Source: Lentiprolixibacter aurantiacus
Lineage (GTDB): Bacteria > Bacteroidota > Bacteroidia > Flavobacteriales > Flavobacteriaceae
NCBI RefSeq assembly: GCF_026241225.1
Contig: NZ_JAPFQP010000004.1
Span: 434,001-498,000 of the forward strand
Direction: 5' to 3'
Length of the DNA stretch: 64,000 nt
The first letter of the stretch is position 1. Every line of letters starts with the position of its first letter. Both the position numbers and the translations under genes were made by a program. Shown here piece by piece: positions 26,867 to 33,947 of this stretch. The notes below the pieces were generated by a model. It worked only from the letters and a program-made list of their open reading frames with translations, did no database searches and was not told where the DNA came from.

Positions 26867-28252
26867 GTGTATACGATAGTCGACATAGAAACCACTGGCA
26901 ACGGGATCAAGGGAAACAAGATCACTGAAATATCCATTTTCAAGACGGATGGCGAGCAAATTCTCGACGAGTTTACTTCCCTGGTTAACCCGGAATGCGA
27001 AATTCCTTACTTTATCACCGGCCTTACCGGCATTGACAATTTCATGGTGCGCAATGCCCCTACCCTTTCCGAAATAGCACCGCAGATAGAGGAGATTACA
27101 CGGGATTCGATTTTCGTGGCACACAGCGTTAATTTTGACTATCACGTCATCAAAAATGAGTTTGCCCTTATTGGAAGGGCATTTGTTCGTAAAAAGCTTT
27201 GTACGGTGCGCCTGGCAAGAAAGGCATTTCCCGGATTTTCTTCCTACAGTCTTGGAAAATTGTGTTCGTCCCTTGAAATACCCATTACAGACCGCCACCG
27301 GGCAAGGGGGGATGCAGAGGCCACCACTACTCTTTTTCATAAGGTTCTTGCACAACCCGATTCGGATTCTCTGATCAGTTATTTTTTAAATGCCCGGTCG
27401 CAGGAGGCTACATTGCCCCCTGGCCTGTCCCGTGAAACTTACGAGCGCCTTCCCAAAAAACCGGGGGTCTATTATTTCAAAGACCACAAAGGAGAAATTA
27501 TCTATGTGGGCAAGGCTAAAAACATTCAAAAAAGGGTACTGGGGCATTTTTACGACCGTTCTGAAAAAGAAATGAGGCTATGCAGGGAAACTACCGATAT
27601 CAGCTTTGAACTGTCAGGGAGTGATTTGCTTGCTCTTCTTATGGAATCGGCAGCCATTAAGCATCATTTTCCCCGGTATAATCAGGCACAAAAGCGCAAC
27701 ACCCTGCCCTATGGGATATTTTCATATGAAGACCGAAATGGCATCATACACCTGGCCTTTGAGCGCTTGTCCAAAGTTAAAAGGCCGATAGCGGTTTTGC
27801 GTAACAGCACGGAATGCCGGTTATTTCTGGAGGAGCTATGCAAGGCGTATGAACTGTGCCCTCGATACTGCCACTTACAGGAAAATGTGAGGAAGTGCTC
27901 TCATTTTCGAATATCGAGTTGCCGTGGGATATGCCGGGATGAAGAAACAGCAGATGCCTACAATAAACGGGTAAGCAGGGCTATAAAGGACTACCGAAGG
28001 CAACAGGAAAACCTGATTATCAGGGAAAAGGGAAGGACTGCAGATGAAAAAGCCGTGGTATGCATCCAGGATGGGTGTTACAAGGGGTATGGATTTGTAA
28101 GCAGAGAGGCTGTCATAAATTCAGTTGAGGATCTTATGGCATTCATCATTCCACAGAAAGATACCATTGAGGCGCGTCAGCTGATTGCGGCCTATTTAAC
28201 CCGTCATCCGGATAAAGGCTTGCCCATGGATTTGAAGCAGGCCCAGGCCTAA
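26867..28252 (+). CDS. DnaQ-type exonuclease fused to a UvrC-like GIY-YIG nuclease
   Basis: 461 residues with a GTG start. Residues 1-170 are a DEDDh exonuclease: VDIETTG (Exo I), VAHSVNFDYHVI (Exo II) and HRARGDAEAT (Exo III with His). Residues about 190-290 form a GIY-YIG domain like UvrC/Cho: PGVYYFKDHKGEIIYVGKAK, then RVLGHF and a Glu in MESAAIKHHFPRYN. The C-terminal 170 residues are cysteine-bearing (ELCPRYCH, RKCSHFRISSCRGIC). Such fusions exist in other phyla and are linked to DNA repair. It has its own promoter. Confidence 0.85.
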   Translation: MYTIVDIETTGNGIKGNKITEISIFKTDGEQILDEFTSLVNPECEIPYFITGLTGIDNFMVRNAPTLSEIAPQIEEITRDSIFVAHSVNFDYHVIKNEFALIGRAFVRKKLCTVRLARKAFPGFSSYSLGKLCSSLEIPITDRHRARGDAEATTTLFHKVLAQPDSDSLISYFLNARSQEATLPPGLSRETYERLPKKPGVYYFKDHKGEIIYVGKAKNIQKRVLGHFYDRSEKEMRLCRETTDISFELSGSDLLALLMESAAIKHHFPRYNQAQKRNTLPYGIFSYEDRNGIIHLAFERLSKVKRPIAVLRNSTECRLFLEELCKAYELCPRYCHLQENVRKCSHFRISSCRGICRDEETADAYNKRVSRAIKDYRRQQENLIIREKGRTADEKAVVCIQDGCYKGYGFVSREAVINSVEDLMAFIIPQKDTIEARQLIAAYLTRHPDKGLPMDLKQAQA

Positions 28253-28286
28253 CCTGTAAATCTTCAATCCGGGAAAGATAGAGGCT

Positions 28287-28385
28287 TTATTTATCTATCT
28301 CCCGGTACATCCGGATCACAAATAAAAGCCAGATCATAAAAATTATACCTACCACAATAGAGTAGCCCAGGATAAACGCAATCAC
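28287..28385 (-). CDS. 32-residue membrane peptide, overlapping the upstream gene
   Basis: A GTG-started frame, VIAFILGYSIVVGIIFMI.., one membrane span then RMYREIDK. Its GTG shares three bases with the TGA stop of the 60-residue gene (sequence GTGA), so it could be translationally coupled. The DNA at its 3' end forms an imperfect hairpin (28269-28305: CCGGGA/TCCCGG arms) that may terminate the convergent 28252 gene. Confidence 0.45.
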   Translation of the reverse strand: MIAFILGYSIVVGIIFMIWLLFVIRMYREIDK

Positions 28386-28564
28386 TTTCTATACTTTAAG
28401 TAATTCATAAAACCGAGAATGGTTGGTGCCCAGAAAGCGATAAATATGGCTTCCAGTTTGTTTCCTGTGAGAAAAAGATATTCGGATACTATAATTATAG
28501 AAAGGACCACAAGCAGCATTATAAAGCTCATAGTCCCTATTTTCCCAATAAAATTCTTTAACAT
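28382..28564 (-). CDS. small membrane protein (60 residues)
   Basis: 60 residues with two predicted membrane spans (SFIMLLVVLSIIIVSEYLFL and IFIAFWAPTILGFMNYL) and a basic tail (KYRK). No family recognised. Its stop overlaps the start of the 32-residue ORF. A near-consensus -7 (TATATTTA, 28595-28588) lies about 24 bp upstream. Confidence 0.6.
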   Translation of the reverse strand: MLKNFIGKIGTMSFIMLLVVLSIIIVSEYLFLTGNKLEAIFIAFWAPTILGFMNYLKYRK

Positions 28565-28684
28565 ATCTAGGATTTAATGTGCTCTCCTAAATATAGCTAT
28601 AAATTCCATACACACTTAGTGATCAGAAAATAATACGCAAAGCCTGGACGATAAAATGCCTGCACCTGAGCCTTAAATAATGTG

Positions 28685-28813
28685 CTACTTGCGCTTTCCA
28701 CTGTTCATAAAGCTCACCAGCGTAGCGACCAGGGCAATCACAACAAAGGCAAAAACAGCAATCATAATTATGCCATTGCTCCAATCTGCTAAGGGAATCA
28801 GAAATGATTTCAT
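28685..28813 (-). CDS. small membrane protein (42 residues)
   Basis: Starts MKSFLIPLADWSNGIIMIAV, one hydrophobic span, then SFMNSGKRK. A possible -7 element TAATTTCG (28846-28839) precedes it. The short pattern ADWSNG...MNSGK looks like a real conserved small flavobacterial protein, but I cannot name it. It is the second of three separate minus-strand small membrane genes in front of the sulfur cluster. Confidence 0.5.
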   Translation of the reverse strand: MKSFLIPLADWSNGIIMIAVFAFVVIALVATLVSFMNSGKRK

Positions 28814-28935
28814 AATTAAATATATTCCATTAACACCACGAAATTAAGTAAGAGGCCCTCCTGAAAATATGACCAATATCACGCCGGACAATCTCGTTCT
28901 GATGTACTTGACTTCAGGGATTCTCCAGCTAGTCC

Positions 28936-29142
28936 CTATTTTCTGCGTTTGATGGAATTGATCCCCAACAGTCCATAAAGCGGACAGAAACCGGTAAGGC
29001 TGGTTAGGAAAAAAACTACAGCCACTGCAATCAGGATATAAGCCCATGGTCCTTGAAGCACATCATAGTAGACCAGCAGGGCTACAGCTACTGCTACTAA
29101 AAAACGAAGGACCTTGTCCCATCTTCCCATGTTTGTTTTCAT
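28936..29142 (-). CDS. DUF2892 (YgaP-like) membrane protein
   Basis: 68 residues: MGRWDKVLRFLVAVAVALL, VYYDVLQGPWAYILIAVAVVFFLTSLTGFCPLYGLLG. Two membrane spans and the conserved GFCPLYGLLGI end identify DUF2892, as in the membrane part of YgaP, a rhodanese linked to sulfide/cyanide. Start may be M1 or M5. It follows the MBL-rhodanese gene and has its own candidate promoter (TACTTTTA, 29183-29176). Confidence 0.8.
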   Translation of the reverse strand: MKTNMGRWDKVLRFLVAVAVALLVYYDVLQGPWAYILIAVAVVFFLTSLTGFCPLYGLLGINSIKRRK

Positions 29143-29206
29143 CGTGTATTTCGTTTAGCGATTCCTGATAAAAACTAAAAGTATAGGCAATGCCGTATTA
29201 AACCTA

Positions 29207-29218
29207 TGATAAATATCA
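29207..29218. promoter_or_regulatory. FNR-like palindrome upstream of DUF2892
   Basis: TGAT-AAAT-ATCA, the core of an FNR-type box (TTGAT-N4-ATCAA). Its centre is 43 bp upstream of the transcription start inferred from the TACTTTTA -7 element, close to the activator position -41.5. It overlaps the stop codon of the MBL-rhodanese gene. Its half-sites differ from the GTAA sites elsewhere in the cluster, so the same regulator may not bind it. Confidence 0.35.
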
Positions 29219-30631
29219 GGACTGCCTGGTGCTCGGGCAAACGAAATCTGTAGTGGGTAAGCATGCTTTCTTCATTGCCGTAAAGCCCCCGGCGATATCG
29301 ACTAAATTATGGATGCCCCGGCTCTTCAATATGGAAGCAGCGATCACAGAGCGGTAACCGCCTGCACAATAAACATAAAAGGGTTTATCCGAAGGGAATT
29401 CTGCGAGGTGATCATTCAGGACAGACAATGGGGTATTAACAGCATCCTCCAAATGCTCTGCGGCAAACTCACTTTCTTTGCGTACATCAAAAACCTGATT
29501 TTCTTTTTTGGCCAGGATTTCGCTGATCTCTTCCGGAGCCTCAGATTCAAGGCTGTCAGTTTCCTTTCCTGAGGCAATCCAGCTTTCGAAACCACCTTCC
29601 AGGTAACCCAGGGTGTTATCGAAGCCTACCCTGGAGAGACGGGTAACCGTTTCCTCTTCATTCCCCGCCGGAGTTACCAGCAGTATGGGTTGCTTCACAT
29701 CGGCAATTAGAGCACCCACCCAGGGGGCAAAATCACCTTTAAGACCTATAAAAATTGATCTTGGGATATGCCCCTTTACAAACTCATCCTGATGCCTTAC
29801 ATCCAGGATCACGGCAGCGGTTTCATTGGCCCGTGCCTCAAAAGCTTCCGGGGACAAAGCGCGCGTTCCCCGCTCCAGAATCTCACCTAAATCTTCGTAA
29901 CCTTCCCGGTTCAGCTTTACATTGGCAGGGAAGTACTTAGGGGGTGGCAAGAGCCCTTCAGTAACTTCTCTGATAAACTCTTCCCGGGTCATATCCGCCC
30001 TGAGGGCGTAATTCATTTTTTTCTGGTTGCCGAGGGTGTCCACGGTCTCCTTCATCATATTCTTACCACACGCAGAACCCGCACCATGCGCAGGGTATAC
30101 TATTACGTCATCGGCCAGTGGCATAATCTTGCTTCGAAGGCTATCGAAGAGCATACCCGCCAGCTGCTCCTGGGTCATATCAGCTGCCTTCTGAGCCAGA
30201 TCCGGCCTTCCCACATCTCCAAGGAATAAGGTATCTCCTGAAAAGATGGCGTGGTCTTTACCATTTTCATCAATCAGCAGATAAGTGGTACTTTCCATGG
30301 TATGCCCTGGTGTGTGCAGGGCCCTGATCCTGATCTTACCCAAAACAAATTCCTGTTGATCTTCTGCTATTATGGCTTCGAAGGAGGGATTGGCAAGGGG
30401 ACCGTAGACAATAGGTGCGCCGGTTTCCTTTGAGAGGGTAACATGACCGCTTACAAAATCGGCATGAAAATGCGTCTCAAAGATGTACTTAATGTCTGCC
30501 CCAGATTCATGGGCACGCCTCAGGTAGGGTCCGGTTTCCCGTAAAGGATCTACAATAGCCGCTTCCCCTTCACTCTCTATATAGTAAGCACCCTGTGCAA
30601 GGCATCCGGTATATATCTGTTCTATTTTCAT
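29216..30631 (-). CDS. MBL-fold persulfide dioxygenase with two rhodanese domains
   Basis: 471 residues. The MBL part has THFHADFVSGH (metal ligands), HTPGHT and SGDTLFLGDVGRPD, as in ETHE1-type persulfide dioxygenases. Two rhodanese domains follow: the first (AVILDVRHQDEF) has no Cys at its active-site position (LLVTPAGNEEE), the second has VYCAGGYRS with the catalytic Cys. The layout matches CstB-like enzymes that oxidise glutathione- or coenzyme-A-type persulfide to sulfite/thiosulfate. Cytoplasmic. Has its own promoter and a GGTAAC-N4-GTTACC palindrome upstream. Confidence 0.85.
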   Translation of the reverse strand: MKIEQIYTGCLAQGAYYIESEGEAAIVDPLRETGPYLRRAHESGADIKYIFETHFHADFVSGHVTLSKETGAPIVYGPLANPSFEAIIAEDQQEFVLGKIRIRALHTPGHTMESTTYLLIDENGKDHAIFSGDTLFLGDVGRPDLAQKAADMTQEQLAGMLFDSLRSKIMPLADDVIVYPAHGAGSACGKNMMKETVDTLGNQKKMNYALRADMTREEFIREVTEGLLPPPKYFPANVKLNREGYEDLGEILERGTRALSPEAFEARANETAAVILDVRHQDEFVKGHIPRSIFIGLKGDFAPWVGALIADVKQPILLVTPAGNEEETVTRLSRVGFDNTLGYLEGGFESWIASGKETDSLESEAPEEISEILAKKENQVFDVRKESEFAAEHLEDAVNTPLSVLNDHLAEFPSDKPFYVYCAGGYRSVIAASILKSRGIHNLVDIAGGFTAMKKACLPTTDFVCPSTRQS

Positions 30632-30650
30632 GTCACAGTCAATTTTTGGC

Positions 30651-30658
30651 CAAAAATA
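30651..30658 (-). promoter_or_regulatory. -7 element of the MBL-rhodanese gene
   Basis: TATTTTTG on the minus strand, an exact TAnnTTTG match. The -33 region shows no TTG at the usual distance. Transcription would start near 30644, 13 nt before the ATG. A palindrome centred about 42 bp upstream suggests an activator is needed. Confidence 0.6.
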
Positions 30659-30678
30659 ATGTATTTCCCATGCAATTC

Positions 30679-30694
30679 GGTAACCCTAGTTACC
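30679..30694. promoter_or_regulatory. candidate Crp/Fnr operator of the MBL-rhodanese gene
   Basis: Perfect 16-bp palindrome GGTAAC-CCTA-GTTACC. Its centre lies about 42 bp upstream of the expected transcription start, the place where Crp/Fnr proteins activate at class II promoters. It overlaps the sulP stop codon. A variant is found before sulP. The obvious binder is the Crp/Fnr regulator encoded at 32471-33103. Confidence 0.6.
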
Positions 30695-32416
30695 TGACTT
30701 TTTTGTTTGCTGGGTTACTTTTTTCTGTATAGGCGACAGCGCTTCCTTCCCATCAAAATAGGCCACAGCCTCAACAATCCGCACAAACAGGTGTGATTTG
30801 GGAATAACGTTTATCAGTTCACTGTTAAAAATAATGTCGCGAAGTGGGCCAATGGCCCCGGTTATATAAAATTCCCTGCCCTCTTCACGCAGTTTGGTAA
30901 TAGCTTTAAGAAGCATCTGGGTAGCTGTCGAATCTATATAATTTATAGGTTCTGCATTGAGGATAACCGCCTTCAACGCCGGTCCTTTTTCCTTTACATA
31001 TTTGAAAAGCTGCCTCTTGAAAAAGCTGCAATTCCCAAAATACAGCTGATCGTCAAAACGGATTATTAGCAAATCCTCCCTGATATGCTGATCCTCCGAA
31101 AACCTATCAACATTCCGGTAATAATCAGTACCCCTGATGTTCTCCAGTATGGCAAAATGAGGTTTGGACGTACGATGCAACATCAGCACTAACGACAGTA
31201 GAACTCCTATAAGAATTCCCTCCGTAATCCCTACAAACAACGTAAGCAGAAAAGTCCCCACTAAAATGAAGAATTCATCCCTGCGCCTGAACCACAGGAT
31301 ACGGGCATAGGCAACATCGATCAACCTGAATACCGTAACCATGATAATACTTGCCAGCACAGCCTTTGGCAGAAAATAGAATACAGGTGTAAGGAATAGC
31401 AAAGTAGCCACTACTACAAGGCCGGAAATTAAGCCAGACAGGTTAGACCGGGCTCCAGCATCGTATAGCAGTGCAGAGCGGGAAAAACTTGCGGTAACGG
31501 GGTATGACTGGAAAAAGGAACCTATCATATTGGACAGGCCAAGCGCACGTAATTCCTGATTGGCATCCAAACGGTCTTCATTACTCTTATCTTCAATGCC
31601 CTTGGCAATGGAAACAGCCTCCAGGTAGCCAATCATGGCCAAGGTCAGGGCTATCGGCCAGAGCTTCTCCACCAGTTCCACATTCAATTCAGGCATTGAA
31701 AAGCCAGGCAGGCCCATAGGAATAGCACCCACCAAACGCACACCTTTCGCTTCCAGGTTGAACAGAAAGGCTGCTGATATTCCCAGTACCACCACCAGCA
31801 GGATCCCGGGAAACCTGGGGTTCCACTTACGGATCAGGATAATTATCAATATGCCCAGCAGTCCTATTGTAAAATCAATGGGCTGTATGTGCGGCAGGGC
31901 CTCAAATGCATTAATGATCAATTCGTAGATTCGATTGCTTTCCGCTATTTTCGCCCCGAAAAGGTGCTTTAGCTGGCTTAGCATAATAATCAAAGCTGCA
32001 GCCGAAATGAAACCGCTGATCACCGGCCTTGACAAAAAATTTACGAGAAACCCCATTCTAAGCAGGCCCAGTACAAGTTGGATGGCCCCAACAAAAAAGG
32101 CAAGGGCAATAGCGAGTGCTATGTACTCTGCAGGGCTACTAGCACCGATTATACCCAGACCAGCCGCAACCAAAAGGGAATCCATGGCTACAGGACCAAT
32201 GCCAAGGTACCTGGATGTTCCAAAAAAAGTATAAACCAGCAACGGAAAAAGGGAAGCATACAGACCATAAACCGGGGGTAATCCGGCAATCATGGCATAG
32301 GCCATACCCTGTGGAACCAGCAGTATCCCAACCGATAAACCCGCTCCAAGGTCACGGGGAATATCCGCCCTGGTATATCGGGATATCCAGTCCAATACAG
32401 GTAAAAAGCCTTGCAT
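30686..32416 (-). CDS. SulP-family anion transporter with STAS domain
   Basis: 576 residues: about 12-14 membrane spans starting LGAGLSVGILLVPQGMAYAMIAGLPPVYGLYAS (SulP signature), then a cytoplasmic STAS domain with NAEPINYIDSTATQML. SulP proteins move sulfate, bicarbonate or similar anions; sulfate export or uptake fits its place between the Crp regulator and the persulfide enzyme. A TACCTTTG promoter element ends only 4 bp before the ATG, so the mRNA may be leaderless. Confidence 0.85.
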   Translation of the reverse strand: MQGFLPVLDWISRYTRADIPRDLGAGLSVGILLVPQGMAYAMIAGLPPVYGLYASLFPLLVYTFFGTSRYLGIGPVAMDSLLVAAGLGIIGASSPAEYIALAIALAFFVGAIQLVLGLLRMGFLVNFLSRPVISGFISAAALIIMLSQLKHLFGAKIAESNRIYELIINAFEALPHIQPIDFTIGLLGILIIILIRKWNPRFPGILLVVVLGISAAFLFNLEAKGVRLVGAIPMGLPGFSMPELNVELVEKLWPIALTLAMIGYLEAVSIAKGIEDKSNEDRLDANQELRALGLSNMIGSFFQSYPVTASFSRSALLYDAGARSNLSGLISGLVVVATLLFLTPVFYFLPKAVLASIIMVTVFRLIDVAYARILWFRRRDEFFILVGTFLLTLFVGITEGILIGVLLSLVLMLHRTSKPHFAILENIRGTDYYRNVDRFSEDQHIREDLLIIRFDDQLYFGNCSFFKRQLFKYVKEKGPALKAVILNAEPINYIDSTATQMLLKAITKLREEGREFYITGAIGPLRDIIFNSELINVIPKSHLFVRIVEAVAYFDGKEALSPIQKKVTQQTKKSGN

Positions 32417-32420
32417 GATC

Positions 32421-32428
32421 CAAAGGTA
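32421..32428 (-). promoter_or_regulatory. -7 element of sulP
   Basis: TACCTTTG, exact TAnnTTTG match, only 4 nt before the ATG at 32416. Transcription would start at or within the start codon, suggesting a leaderless transcript. Confidence 0.5.
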
Positions 32429-32459
32429 CTACTTAATCAGAAATTCGGATAGCAGTTTG

Positions 32460-32475
32460 GGTAAGTGGTATTACA
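32460..32475. promoter_or_regulatory. candidate Crp/Fnr operator of sulP
   Basis: GGTAAG-TGGT-ATTACA, same GTAA-N6-TTAC spacing as the site at 30679-30694. Its centre lies about 53 bp from the expected start, i.e. 11 bp (one helical turn) further from the -7 element than at the MBL promoter. It overlaps the stop codon of the crp-like gene. Confidence 0.45.
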
Positions 32476-33103
32476 GGTCAAGTACCTTGATCTGGTTCCG
32501 GTTGAGCTTGATCTTCCCTTCTTTCTCCAGGCTTTTCAAAAGTCTGGAAATGACCACCCTGGACGTATGCAGGTCATGGGCAACCTGGAGGTGTGTAGCA
32601 TAAATAACATCGTCATGGGTCACCATGGCTTTATCCCTGAGGTATTTGAGCAGGCGCTCATCCATTTTCATAAAAGCAAGGGTGTCTACGGTCTCCAGTA
32701 ATTCCGACAGCCGGGTATGATAGCTGTCCAGGATAAATCGCCTCCAGCTGGTATACCGGCTTAGCCATTCTTCCATTTTTTCAATGGGGATCATAAGCAG
32801 TTCGGTATCCGTCTCTGCAACTGCCCGGATCTCGCTTTTGCCTGTGCCCATACAACAGGAAAACGTCATGGCACAGGTATCGCCTTTTTCGATAAAATAG
32901 AGGATAAGCTCATCTCCCACCTCATCTTCCCGCATAACCTTAATGGCCCCGCTAAAAAGAAGGGGCATGGCGGAAATGGATTGTCCGATATCCATCAGTG
33001 TCTCTCCCTGCCTGACTTTTTTACAAACCCCAACGGCTTCGATCTCGTTGAGCAATTCCTCTTCGAAAAGATAACCATAATGCCTTTCCAATAATTCGCG
33101 CAT
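32471..33103 (-). CDS. Crp/Fnr-family transcriptional regulator
   Basis: 210 residues: N-terminal cyclic-nucleotide-binding fold (about 10-130), helical linker, then winged helix-turn-helix (about 150-205, QVAHDLHTSRVVISRLLKSLE). Cys residues at 27, 77, 83 and 84 (CAMTFSCC) occupy the effector pocket region, where classic CRP has cAMP contacts, which suggests thiol or persulfide sensing. The recognition-helix Glu that contacts G in CRP/FNR half-sites is replaced by Val (SRVVISR). It lies directly upstream of sulP and the persulfide gene and probably regulates them. Confidence 0.85.
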   Translation of the reverse strand: MRELLERHYGYLFEEELLNEIEAVGVCKKVRQGETLMDIGQSISAMPLLFSGAIKVMREDEVGDELILYFIEKGDTCAMTFSCCMGTGKSEIRAVAETDTELLMIPIEKMEEWLSRYTSWRRFILDSYHTRLSELLETVDTLAFMKMDERLLKYLRDKAMVTHDDVIYATHLQVAHDLHTSRVVISRLLKSLEKEGKIKLNRNQIKVLDL

Positions 33104-33122
33104 ATCCTTTTTGTTTGGTCAG

Positions 33123-33899
33123 TTACTGAGGTATTATATGTACCGTGTACAATTTTCCCTCCCGACTAAGGTAGTCAAAACCCTCGTGCAAAAATTGCTG
33201 GGATTTGGTATTGGGATAATACGTAACCGGTTCAATGCACAGCATGTTGGGCACCTCTGTCCACAACATAAAGTTATCAAATCCATTTGTCTTTACCGTA
33301 ATCCTGCACTGGTCCTGCAAAACTAATTCGCAGGCATTCGGAATTTCGAGGGCCCTGCTCCCTGCCTGCATTACCTCACCCAGGGTTATTTCATGTTCAC
33401 CGGCTTCAATACGGGGGTTTTCCGTAATCAGGTTGAAAGCAGGATGGTATCCCAGCATGTAAGGCATGTCCGCTTCACCCTTTATCTCAAAGGAAACGGT
33501 AAGCCCCTTATAAGTCAGTTCAAAGGTCTTGGTAAACTCAAAGGAATAGGGCCATATCAGGTACTGCATGGGCGACCTGTCCGGATACTTGGAGTTCTTA
33601 ACCACGGTCCCGGCGGTGTAGCTTTTCCGATAGGAAGCCGAATTTTCGGTCACGGAAACCTGCTCGTAATCCAGTTCCCTCAACAGGCCATGCTGATCCT
33701 GAATAGCATTGCCTTTGGGTACCTGCACGCGGTAGGCAGTATCTGCCGTGGGGCCTATAATGGGGAACATTTCGGTATCGCTGTGCCCCCAACCCCGTTG
33801 TCCCTTCTGGTGAATAAGTTCAAATTTGCCATAGGAATAACCAACCAGTTCACCCTGATCAATTCTAACCGTATGATTACCAGATTTTAAAATGTCCAT
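33123..33899 (-). CDS. aldose 1-epimerase family protein
   Basis: 258 residues, galactose-mutarotase fold. Catalytic-type residues: His in QDQHGLLRE, His in YMLGYHPAFN and Glu in LCIEPVTYYP. Mutarotases interconvert alpha and beta sugar anomers; this short variant belongs to the group often of uncertain substrate (including glucose-6-phosphate epimerase-like proteins). It ends 19 bp before the crp-like start on the same strand, but is unlikely to share its function. Confidence 0.75.
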   Translation of the reverse strand: MDILKSGNHTVRIDQGELVGYSYGKFELIHQKGQRGWGHSDTEMFPIIGPTADTAYRVQVPKGNAIQDQHGLLRELDYEQVSVTENSASYRKSYTAGTVVKNSKYPDRSPMQYLIWPYSFEFTKTFELTYKGLTVSFEIKGEADMPYMLGYHPAFNLITENPRIEAGEHEITLGEVMQAGSRALEIPNACELVLQDQCRITVKTNGFDNFMLWTEVPNMLCIEPVTYYPNTKSQQFLHEGFDYLSREGKLYTVHIIPQ

Positions 33900-33947
33900 T
33901 GGTATTTCTTTAGCGGCAAGGCCTTGTTAGACACAAAAGATGTATCC

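Noticed and set aside
28844-29047. A 67-residue minus-strand frame
   Set aside because: It overlaps the real DUF2892 gene in another frame and lacks its membrane pattern.
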